A stretch of 64,000 nt of DNA from NCBI GenBank assembly GCA_021732785.1, contig JAKFUG010000007.1, forward strand, positions 1 through 64,000, given 5' to 3'. The DNA is from Planctomycetaceae bacterium. GTDB lineage: Bacteria; Planctomycetota; Planctomycetia; Planctomycetales; Planctomycetaceae. Shown in pieces: positions 57,901-64,000 of the stretch. Below the pieces are notes generated by a model that worked only from the letters and a program-made list of their open reading frames with translations, ran no database searches and had not been told where the DNA came from. Within the stretch, counting starts at the first letter, position 1, and each line of letters opens with the position of its first letter. The position numbers and the translations under genes were made by a program.

Positions 57901-58464
57901 GCGTTTCACCTCACCCCCGAAGCTCACCACGTCGGCAATGCGCGGGACCCGGCGGAATTCCCGCGATAAGGTCCAATCCTGCAAGCCTTTCAAATCTCGC
58001 AATTCATAAATGGGTTGGCCTTCTTCGTCGAGCGGATTGCTGAGCGTGTATCGATAGATTTCCCCCGTGGGTGACGTCGGCGCAAGGGTCGGCGTCACAC
58101 CGGTTGGAAGTTGCGAGAGCGCGAGCCGATTCAGCACTTCAATGCGGGCATCTTTGTTGCTGATCGCATAACTGAATTGATTTCGCAGGTGAGCGAGCCC
58201 AAACAGCGATTTGCTGCGTGTCGATTCGAGCCCCGGCATCCCCGCCAGCGCGACTTCCAGTGGCACCGTCACCTGACGTTCAATCTCTTCCGCCGATGCA
58301 CCGGGATACTGCGCAATGACTTCCACGATTGCGGGAGCCGGGTCGGGATACGCCTCGACGTTGATGTTCACGAAGGCATATCCGCCGACGCAAATCAGCG
58401 TAACGGTCAACAGGAACACCACCAGCCGGTTTTCGACGGACCATTTGACGAGGGCTTCAATCAT
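54985..58464 (-). CDS. Heavy-metal efflux RND pump, CzcA/CusA family
   Basis: 1159 aa, about 100 longer than usual CzcA proteins. It exports divalent or monovalent metal ions by proton antiport as a trimer. Twelve membrane helices; the fourth has VDFGIIVDSSVIMVECIYH, the DFGx3D pattern of the Zn/Co/Cd/Ni branch, not the copper/silver one. PEITAVLSQLGRPDDGTDP and GVDWNFSQSIRDNVMETLSG are HME-RND signatures. Extra sequence is visible in the periplasmic parts, for example around SLNEQGEPDPGRPLTRNG. The C terminus ends THSH. Start ATG at 58464 overlaps the adaptor stop. Confidence 0.93.
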   Translation of the reverse strand: MIEALVKWSVENRLVVFLLTVTLICVGGYAFVNINVEAYPDPAPAIVEVIAQYPGASAEEIERQVTVPLEVALAGMPGLESTRSKSLFGLAHLRNQFSYAISNKDARIEVLNRLALSQLPTGVTPTLAPTSPTGEIYRYTLSNPLDEEGQPIYELRDLKGLQDWTLSREFRRVPRIADVVSFGGEVKRYEVQPDPDRLRRYGVTLDQLETAIAQSNANAGGDYLIQPHAAQVVRGLGLLGRGQDPFITVPQHDPAAARDYLRAQEQVRLREIRQIVLAATNNVPVRVSHVVEGGLLPDRLTHSEKGVVVGHSTRAGRVSLSRPQRDALGTDKLGSQGERLWDEFPDVVQGTVLLRKGEESLPALADVKKKVDELNESEGKLLPGVKLETFYDRTNLINKTTETVHENLIVGMILVTFILLIFLNHLPSALIVAVNIPLSLMFAFAIMYFRGQSANLLSLGAVDFGIIVDSSVIMVECIYHRLSSHMDEGLPLEQRILGAAEEVQRSLFFSTMIMVCALLPLFTMSGPEGRIFGPMADAYALALAGALLLALTVSPVLCRTFMTRVKEAKDNWLVRSLQRFYLSQLDAALHRRAWVVGGFAVMVIATGIALPYLGREFMPQLEEGNVYVRGTFPANVSLQEVAEKSALARARLQRYPEITAVLSQLGRPDDGTDPTGFYNSEIFVPLKDQREWPAVVERHGWSRIFGAMRPRTKSELVELMDRDLDHTVVGVDWNFSQSIRDNVMETLSGVKGENSIKIFGPDLEQLEKLASEASVTLSSIPGIQNVGVFSILGQTNLELNIDRDKCATWNVSIADVQNALETAVGGKAFTRMVEGEKTFDITLRWPAALRSDEEAILNIPVDVLRNRVVPTNELAAGFATTGSSIPLPSVTGSLDQPLPNLIARRRLGDLVTSLNEQGEPDPGRPLTRNGASTIYREQGQRLIAVKFSVRNRDLAGAVAEAQQKTAHLITAPYRVEWSGEFEEMQEAVFRLAIVALLAMILIIVLLYLALRSLMDVVTVGANVVVICLGGIWSLFLTGENFNISAGVGFISILGVGMMNGLILVSAFNTSRAHGTSLDETLRDVMKRFVRPLTMTPLTAIFGMLPAALSNRIGSESQKPLAIVVVGGMTLTLFLLNLIPVLYSFYGGTPRRTSTATHSH

Positions 58465-59942
58465 GGTGATGTCGCCTTGGCAGCATTGGCAGCAAACGCA
58501 TCCGAAGCGAGCAATTCCACCAGTTTGGCGTGCAGTTCAATGGTTCCGGACGTAACCACAAGATCACCGGCAGCAATCCGGCTGCCTTCCGATTCCTGGG
58601 GGGCAACCGACAACCAGGCTTCGGTCGGCGTACGACGGAGGACGGTCACCCACCGACGTTGCAGTCGCGGATGATCGCGCTCCGTTACGACCAGAACGCA
58701 GGTGTCTTCGCCTTGATCGATGAGCGCACTCAGAGGCACGCTGACCGCGGGAGGGGTGCCAGGCATTTCCACCATAGCGCGGGCGAACTGCCCAACGCGT
58801 AACTGTTCGCCAGGGTTCTCGACCCAGCCGGTGACGATCGTCGTGTGCTGGTTGGGATCGATCACATGCCCAATCGTTTCGATCCGGCCGCTACATTCGG
58901 GGCAGCTTGGTTGGTTCGGGAAAACAATCTGCCACCGTCGCTCCTCGGGGGGAAGTCCCAGCAGCTTGGGCAAATCATCCTCATACAAATTCGCGAGGAC
59001 GCCCAACCGGCTAAGATCGGCGATCTTAAACAGATCCAGCGTCGGATCGACGATATCCCCGACGGTGAAGTTCTTTTCGAGCAGCACGCCGTCGCGCGGG
59101 GCGTGAATGTCCATTTCCGCCCAACGTTGATCACGTTTGAGATTGGCCGGTTCTTCATCGGCTTTGGAAGCTCCGTCCGACTGCTGCGCTTTCAGATGCA
59201 GGCGCATGGCTTCTTCTTCGATTTCGACCAGTTCGTGCTCATCGATGTGCCAGGAACGGAGGGTTCGCCGCCAGCGGGAAACGGAGATCAGGTCCGATTC
59301 ATACAGCCGCTGCATTTCATCAATGGCCCGCTGAGCCACCGTCCCTTCGCCGGCACTTTTCAGTTTCTTCAACAAGGATTCATGCAGCCAGAGATTGCAG
59401 AGCGCATCGACGAGATCGCTTTTCTTCTCGCCGACTTCACGACTCCAGATCACCGCGAGGAGTTGTCCGCGGATGACGCGATCGCCCACTTGAATCTCGC
59501 GCGTTCCCGCTTCGGGCCCGGGGTGCGTTGCAGCGCGGGCCGATGCGTTCGCTCCCGCTGCGGACAGATATCCAACGGAGATGACTTCGCCCGTAAACCG
59601 CGATTGAACATGCACCAGCCGGCTTGGATCGAGCATCAACTGTCCGGACAGTCGCAACGGCAATGCCGAAGTCATTGGCCGGGCCGCAGTCCACTCAATG
59701 TGCATCCGTTTGATGAGGTCCGGATCGACATCAACGGCTTCGGGTGCATCGCGCGCCACAGAAATGACCGGAACAACGGGCGCAGCAGATTCGACTTGGG
59801 ATACACGAAAAGAATCCAGATGATCCCAATACAACCATGTCGTTCCCACTCCGATGGTGGTGATCATCGCTACGATGCCCCACCGCCGCCAGCGCGAACG
59901 GGAGGGAATTGTGACCGGTGCCTCATCCATAATTGTCGTCAT
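58461..59942 (-). CDS. RND efflux periplasmic adaptor (CusB/CzcB/HlyD type)
   Basis: 493 aa from ATG at 59942. An N-terminal membrane anchor (WGIVAMITTIGVGTTWLYW) is followed by SRFTGEVISVGYLSAAGANA (barrel-sandwich half), a helical hairpin of about 110 residues (SDLVDALCNLWLHESLLKKL to EEEAMRLHLKAQQ), then DIHAPRDGVLLEKNFTVGDI and VPLSALIDQGEDTCVLVV. It links pump and outer-membrane channel. A CPECSG motif in the C-terminal half is unusual and could bind metal. No TolC/CzcC gene adjoins it; the channel must be encoded elsewhere. ATGA overlap with the pump gene. Confidence 0.9.
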   Translation of the reverse strand: MTTIMDEAPVTIPSRSRWRRWGIVAMITTIGVGTTWLYWDHLDSFRVSQVESAAPVVPVISVARDAPEAVDVDPDLIKRMHIEWTAARPMTSALPLRLSGQLMLDPSRLVHVQSRFTGEVISVGYLSAAGANASARAATHPGPEAGTREIQVGDRVIRGQLLAVIWSREVGEKKSDLVDALCNLWLHESLLKKLKSAGEGTVAQRAIDEMQRLYESDLISVSRWRRTLRSWHIDEHELVEIEEEAMRLHLKAQQSDGASKADEEPANLKRDQRWAEMDIHAPRDGVLLEKNFTVGDIVDPTLDLFKIADLSRLGVLANLYEDDLPKLLGLPPEERRWQIVFPNQPSCPECSGRIETIGHVIDPNQHTTIVTGWVENPGEQLRVGQFARAMVEMPGTPPAVSVPLSALIDQGEDTCVLVVTERDHPRLQRRWVTVLRRTPTEAWLSVAPQESEGSRIAAGDLVVTSGTIELHAKLVELLASDAFAANAAKATSP

Positions 59943-59963
59943 TCGTTCGAGCCTCGCTGCGCT

Positions 59964-60125
59964 CTACCCGGTCCCATCTTCCACCCTGAACGTTAAGATC
60001 GACGAGGGACGCCTGCGCAGCCCATACGATTCTGCAAAATGCTGGATGGCGCTCATCTCGGCGAACACAGCCGTGTCCAATTCGCGAAGCTCACGGGTTG
60101 CGATTAGCGCCGAGTGCTGCCTCAT
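59964..60125 (-). CDS. Small uncertain ORF upstream of the efflux adaptor
   Basis: 53 codons from ATG at 60125 to TAG at 59964, ending 21 bases before the adaptor start. It contains RQHSALIATRELRELDTAVF and AEMSAIQHFAESYGLRRRPS: a plausible amphipathic helix with ordinary codon use, and the open frame extends about 15 codons upstream of the ATG without another start. I recognise no family. It could be a small real gene, the tail of a decayed gene (an outer-membrane channel gene would be expected here), or chance. Confidence 0.3.
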   Translation of the reverse strand: MRQHSALIATRELRELDTAVFAEMSAIQHFAESYGLRRRPSSILTFRVEDGTG

Positions 60126-60343
60126 CTCTGCCTGGAATTCGTTCTTTTGGCAGTGAAGAATGGCAAGCCATCCTCATTGCACCCCGCTCTACGATAGGAT
60201 TGAAAGCAGCTCGCTTCGATTCCAATTGACTGAGATTCTCGAAAGCTTACGAGTAATGGTGTTTTGTCTTGCAAGAATGTCAGATGAATCGTCCGTACCA
60301 ATTCGACAAAGCCAACAATATCGACAGGAAACGACTTCAAGGC
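60126..60343. other. Intergenic stretch between the efflux genes and ptsN
   Basis: About 220 bases with no convincing gene, part of a 401-base gap between the adaptor start and the ptsN-like gene. On the minus strand an open frame of about 70 codons covers most of it, from a TTG, but its translation shows no recognisable pattern. The promoter for the efflux operon should lie here; I cannot identify its boxes. Confidence 0.4.
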
Positions 60344-60826
60344 TCAGCTACCACGCACTTCGGCGGCGATCAATACTTCGGCAATCTCTACGGCGGCCGA
60401 GACGTGCCGCAATCGATCTCGAAAGACTCCGTCCGCCAGCAACCGCATCAGAAACTCCGATTGGCGCTGCATCACTCGACGGTTCGTTCCCGGTGTCTCG
60501 TAGGGTGCGAGACACAGCGCAACGATATCCGTCGGTTCGCGGTCCAGGCTGTCGAATTCGATGGGCAGTCGGCATACCGCCACAATCGCAATCGGCCTGG
60601 ACAACGCGGCCGATCGGGCATGCGGGATCGCCACGCCTTGTCCAATCCCCGTCAAGCCCAACGACTCCCGTCGTAACACCTCTGCCGATATCACGGGCAC
60701 GTCCGCCATCGTGATGTGGCCATCGTCTGCGAGTCGTTCCAGAAGTTCCCGAATGATCTGCGATTTTTCAACCGCTGGGCCGCCATCGAGCAGCCCGGTG
60801 CTGACGATCCAGTCCGTGAGTTTCAT
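60344..60826 (-). CDS. PTS EIIA-like nitrogen-regulatory protein (PtsN type)
   Basis: 160 aa from ATG at 60826; the longer frame runs into the regulator gene. The phosphorylation site is His69 in GIGQGVAIPHARS, and VCRLPIEFDSLDREPTDIVA is the next conserved strand of the fructose/mannitol-type EIIA fold. No EIIB or EIIC is present, which points to a regulatory role like PtsN, which influences potassium uptake and stress systems in proteobacteria. Located 73 bases after the sigma-54-type regulator on the same strand, probably one operon. Confidence 0.85.
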   Translation of the reverse strand: MKLTDWIVSTGLLDGGPAVEKSQIIRELLERLADDGHITMADVPVISAEVLRRESLGLTGIGQGVAIPHARSAALSRPIAIVAVCRLPIEFDSLDREPTDIVALCLAPYETPGTNRRVMQRQSEFLMRLLADGVFRDRLRHVSAAVEIAEVLIAAEVRGS

Positions 60827-60899
60827 GATCGCACTCGCCGCGTGAATCAGAGACCAAAACGCGTTCTGTGGAATGCAGGTCTCGCGCCATACCGCGGCT

Positions 60900-62249
60900 T
60901 CAGAGATCGATTCCCAACTCTTCAATTTTTCGATACAGGCTCGATAAACCGAGCCGCAACCGGCGTGCGGCTTCGCGCTTGTCGGGCCAGTTACGGAGCA
61001 CGCGCAGAATGTGGAGCCGCTCATAATGACGCAACGCGGAACGAAGTTCATCGGTGTCCGGCAACGGCTGACTTCCGCCGATGAGATCCGGCGGCAATTC
61101 CTCCGGACGAATCTGCGATCCTTCGCACATCATCACGGCCCGTTCGATGGCATTATCGAGCTGCCGGACGTTTCCCTTCCAGTTCGCAGAGATGAGGAGG
61201 CGGATCGTTTCGCTGGTCGCACCGGTCACGCCCTGCCCCATCGCGCGGCTGTGTTTGGCAACGAAGAATTCGACCAACTCGGGAATATCATCCAGCCGTT
61301 CGCGTAACGGAGGAATGCAGATCTTCACTCCATCCAGGCGATAGAACAGCGCTTCATCAAATCGTCCTTCGGCAACTTCCCTGGCAAGATCGCGCGTGGT
61401 CGCCGCGACAATGCGGGCATGATGTTTCTGCGGATCGGTCGCACCGAGCGGAGTGAATTCGCCATGTTCGATCACGCGCAGCAATTTGGCTTGCGTTGAA
61501 AGCGGGAGCTGCGAGACCTCATCGAGAAACACCGTTCCTTCGCCGGCCTGACGGAAGATGCCGGCCTGATCGCCGCTGCCCGGCGAAGCGGGCGTCTGGC
61601 CACCGAAGAGCTGCAGTTCGAGCAACTCTGCCGGGCGGGTGGCGCAATTCGCGGTGAGGAACCGTTCGTTCCGTTTCGGCCCCCAGCGATGAATCGTGCG
61701 TGCGGCAAGCTCCTTGCCCGTTCCGGACTCGCCGCACAACAGCACATTCGCCCCCGTCACGGCGACTTTACGCGTTGCATCCTGCAATTCGCGCACGGCG
61801 CGACTGGAGCCGATCAATTCATCGCTGTCGTCCCGACGGGCGAGTTCTTTCCGCAGGGTCTGATTCTCTTGCGACAGTTCCCGGTATTGAAACAGACGCT
61901 GCAATTTGTTCGCGAGATCGTCAAAAATGACCGGCTTCACGAGAAAATCGAACGCCCCGGCTTTGAAGGCCTCGACGGCGTTTTCCACAGTCGCATACGC
62001 CGTGATGACGAGTCCCGAAAGGTTCGCGTTGAACTGCAGCAATCGCCGCAGCAACTGCACGCCGTCTCCATCCGGAAGCTGCACGTCACAGATGGCGACC
62101 TGGAAATCGCGCTGGCGGATGGCGTGCAACGCTGCGGTGGCGGTCCCGACGGCGATCACATCGTAGCCTTCCTCGGCAAGAAACTCGCGCAGCGAAGTCC
62201 GGATGATCTCTTCATCTTCGCAAATCAGAATTGAGCGGGAGAGTTTCAC
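60900..62249 (-). CDS. NtrC-family AAA+ response regulator lacking GAFTGA
   Basis: 449 aa. Receiver: acidic pair in ICEDEE, Asp55 in AICDVQLPDGDG, Lys in FLVKPV. AAA+ domain: Walker A GESGTGKE, Walker B GTVFLDE, and RLDGVKICIPPLRERLDDIP. The C terminus has a Fis-type helix-turn-helix (DKREAARRLRLGLSSLYRKI). Where NtrC has the GAFTGA loop that contacts sigma-54, this protein reads LFGGQTPASPGSGDQAGIF, so the motif is absent. It may not remodel sigma-54 holoenzyme. ATGA overlap with the kinase gene makes the pair a two-component system. Confidence 0.9.
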   Translation of the reverse strand: MKLSRSILICEDEEIIRTSLREFLAEEGYDVIAVGTATAALHAIRQRDFQVAICDVQLPDGDGVQLLRRLLQFNANLSGLVITAYATVENAVEAFKAGAFDFLVKPVIFDDLANKLQRLFQYRELSQENQTLRKELARRDDSDELIGSSRAVRELQDATRKVAVTGANVLLCGESGTGKELAARTIHRWGPKRNERFLTANCATRPAELLELQLFGGQTPASPGSGDQAGIFRQAGEGTVFLDEVSQLPLSTQAKLLRVIEHGEFTPLGATDPQKHHARIVAATTRDLAREVAEGRFDEALFYRLDGVKICIPPLRERLDDIPELVEFFVAKHSRAMGQGVTGATSETIRLLISANWKGNVRQLDNAIERAVMMCEGSQIRPEELPPDLIGGSQPLPDTDELRSALRHYERLHILRVLRNWPDKREAARRLRLGLSSLYRKIEELGIDL

Positions 62250-63631
62250 GGTACGGTCAATTCCTGCGACACGGGCTCGGGATTGGTTCGATGTGAAGGT
62301 AACGCATCGGCACGATTCCGCAAGGCCTCATCGGTCAACCGGACAGAAAACGTCGTCCCGGCAGGAGACGTTTCCGTGAGTTCAATGCGGCCTCCCATTT
62401 CCTGTTCCACGATATTCCGGCACACGAAAAGTCCCAGTCCGGTGCCGGTTTCTTTTGTCGTGAAGTACGGCTGGAAAATTCGTTCACGATGGTGGGGACT
62501 GACGCCCACGCCGGTGTCCCTCACATCCACTCGCAGCCAACCATCGATGATAGACGTGCGAATCTCGATGGTCCCCCCTTCCGGTGTCGCGTCCATCGCA
62601 TTGAGAATCAGGTTGAGAAAGACCTGCACGAGTTGGTCGCGAATCACGCACAGCGGCGGGACATCGTCCACAAACGACGTCACAATCGTCTTTCCTTTTT
62701 TTCGCTTGTAATACTTGGCGATGCTTAACGCGGAGTCAATCATGCTGTGGACATCGCCCGGCGCTTTCACATTGGTCGCCGGGCGGCTGAAGTCGACGAG
62801 TTCGCGCAAGGTGCGTTGAATCCGCCGCAGTTGGTCGTCCACCATCATCAACCGTTCGCGCGTGTGCTCGTCGATATTGCGACGATTCAGCAATTGCACC
62901 AGCGAACTGATGGCCGCCAACGGGTTACCGACTTCATGCGCGATTCCGGCGGCCAGCAAACCAAACGCCGCCTGCTTTTCCTGCTGCACGATCATCGCCT
63001 GCGATTCCTGCAACTCACGTGTCCGCGCGGCAATGCGTTCTTCGAGATGCGTCTGGTTCTGCTGCAAGGCGACATTCAATTCCCGCAGCCGATGACTGGC
63101 ACGCTTCAACAGCCCCGCGAACGATGTCCCGGCCCAGGTCACCCAGCCGATGACCACGGGCGTCAACACCAGCGACGTCGTTTCCTCCCAGTTCTGCACG
63201 CCGTGAGTCATCGCCACGGTGGCATAGCTCAACGTGTGGAACGCGAATGTCGAATACGTGATCATCGGCGTGAAGCGGATCGCACACACCAGGAGTGACA
63301 GAATGTAATAGAAACGGAACGGACTGAGCGCCCCCGTATCGAAATGGCAGAGCAGTCCGATGAAAACCGCTTCCATCGCCGACGTGAATAACGGGTAATC
63401 GCTGAGGAACAAACGGCCGCGAACACTGAAGTAGGTGTCGCAGAGCGCATAGCCCGCGCCGAGTGCCAGAATGGCGTTCAGCGGAAATGTCGCCGAGCCA
63501 CTGCCAAGAAAGTTCACCAGCACATAGCCCACCGCGATGCCAAACCATCGGATGCGTACCGTGATCGCCTGGGCTTCAAGATCCCAGTCAAATTCGGTCT
63601 GGGGAATGGTCCTTGCGGTCACCACCGGCAT
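62246..63631 (-). CDS. Membrane sensor histidine kinase
   Basis: 461 aa from ATG at 63631; TTG 63679 would add 16 residues. Five or six hydrophobic segments fill residues about 27-185, then a coiled coil (RELNVALQQNQTHLEERIAA) leads to the H-box GIAHEVGNPLAAISSL. The ATPase domain has LNLILNAMDATPEGG (N-box), DTGVGVSPHHRERIF and TGTGLGLFVCRNIVE (G-boxes). NtrB/AtoS-like. The membrane part has no known sensor domain, so the signal is unknown. Partner of the regulator that overlaps it by four bases. Confidence 0.9.
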   Translation of the reverse strand: MPVVTARTIPQTEFDWDLEAQAITVRIRWFGIAVGYVLVNFLGSGSATFPLNAILALGAGYALCDTYFSVRGRLFLSDYPLFTSAMEAVFIGLLCHFDTGALSPFRFYYILSLLVCAIRFTPMITYSTFAFHTLSYATVAMTHGVQNWEETTSLVLTPVVIGWVTWAGTSFAGLLKRASHRLRELNVALQQNQTHLEERIAARTRELQESQAMIVQQEKQAAFGLLAAGIAHEVGNPLAAISSLVQLLNRRNIDEHTRERLMMVDDQLRRIQRTLRELVDFSRPATNVKAPGDVHSMIDSALSIAKYYKRKKGKTIVTSFVDDVPPLCVIRDQLVQVFLNLILNAMDATPEGGTIEIRTSIIDGWLRVDVRDTGVGVSPHHRERIFQPYFTTKETGTGLGLFVCRNIVEQEMGGRIELTETSPAGTTFSVRLTDEALRNRADALPSHRTNPEPVSQELTVP

Positions 63632-63799
63632 CCTGTGAGACGCGCTGGTCTCGTCGTCGGCAATCCGAGCGACCGCCAAACGGCACTGGTATTATAGGAC
63701 CGTACGACCCACAAGGCACGCGTGCGCGTTTCCTGCTCGATTCACGGTCCGGCAGACGCTTTCATGCGAATCATTCGGGCTCAACGATGCCTTGGATGA

Positions 63800-64000
63800 T
63801 TACCGTGGAGATTGCCTGGCGATATTCTCCGCCGCCCGGAGCACGCGCAGGATGTTGCCGCCGAGAACCTTGTGAAGCTGTTCACGATTGTAACCCCGAT
63901 TGACGAGTTCCTGCGTGAGCGCGGGATATGTCGAAACGTCTTCGAGTCCCACCGGAGTGCGGTTGATGCCATCGAAATCGCCACCGAGCCCGACGTGATC
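63800..64000 (-). CDS. Membrane dipeptidase (peptidase M19), C-terminal fragment at the window edge
   Basis: The last 66 codons of a minus-strand gene that runs past the window end; the stop TAA is at 63800-63802. The translation starts DHVGLGGDFDGINRTPVGLE, the conserved active-site Asp-x-x-Gly and DFDG region of renal dipeptidase homologues, followed by YPALTQELVNRGYNREQLHK and VLGGNILRVLRAAE. Zn-dependent hydrolysis of dipeptides is the family activity. Most of the gene, including the zinc ligands, is outside the window. Confidence 0.85.
   Translation of the reverse strand, partial: DHVGLGGDFDGINRTPVGLEDVSTYPALTQELVNRGYNREQLHKVLGGNILRVLRAAENIARQSPR

Noticed and set aside
58845-59996. 383-codon + strand open frame opposite the efflux adaptor
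   Set aside because: Antisense shadow of the adaptor gene, whose lipoyl/barrel and hairpin regions are clear on the minus strand.

Overview
The window looks like chromosomal DNA of a planctomycete-type Gram-negative bacterium. This is inferred from moderately high GC, weak or absent Shine-Dalgarno sequences before many genes, use of GTG/TTG starts, an exported Gfo/Idh/MocA-type oxidoreductase, and the mix of families; no rRNA or marker gene settles it. There is no CRISPR array, insertion sequence, integrase or phage gene that I can see.

Layout. Bases 1-42 are the 3' end of a tRNA-His(GTG). A gene-poor stretch (43-664) follows, then a long surface-polysaccharide locus (665-40880) with every gene on the + strand. 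It opens with a WecA/TagO-type initiating sugar-phosphate transferase and, after a 385-base leader with a possible promoter, a specialised NusG paralogue (RfaH/LoaP/UpxY type) that probably keeps RNA polymerase going through the rest. The genes behind it make GDP-L-fucose (gmd, fcl) and supply a second SDR epimerase, about 15 glycosyltransferases (GT4, GT2, GT39-like, an RGP-like one), three SAM methyltransferases, two AsnB-type amidotransferases, an acyltransferase-3 and a hexapeptide acetyltransferase, a polysaccharide deacetylase, a Wzm/Wzt ABC exporter whose ATPase has a C-terminal glycan-binding-like domain, an O-antigen-ligase-like membrane protein, and a beta-helix protein. Many junctions are ATGA or TGATG overlaps. 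The parts list fits a fucose-containing, methylated, acylated and possibly amidated polysaccharide built on undecaprenyl phosphate, exported by the ABC route and ligated to a carrier.

From 41056 the content is housekeeping and accessory: an aldehyde dehydrogenase ending at a strong palindrome; on the minus strand a lipoprotein-type Gfo/Idh/MocA protein and a cupin; then a complete kdp operon (a 30-codon ORF, kdpF, kdpA, kdpB, kdpC, kdpD, kdpE) for high-affinity potassium uptake and its two-component control. nadC (-) and alanine dehydrogenase (+) are divergent and separated by two REP-like palindromes.

The last part (54985-64000) is all minus strand: a CzcA/CusA-type metal-efflux RND pump with its periplasmic adaptor but no outer-membrane channel gene, a small uncertain ORF, a module of histidine kinase, NtrC-like regulator without a GAFTGA motif and PtsN-like EIIA, and the C-terminal end of a membrane dipeptidase (M19) cut by the window edge.

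The most unusual material is the NusG-paralogue-led 38-kb glycan locus, the SDR with FGASK in place of YxxxK, the methyltransferase whose zinc ribbon lies upstream of any ordinary start codon, and the GAFTGA-less regulator.
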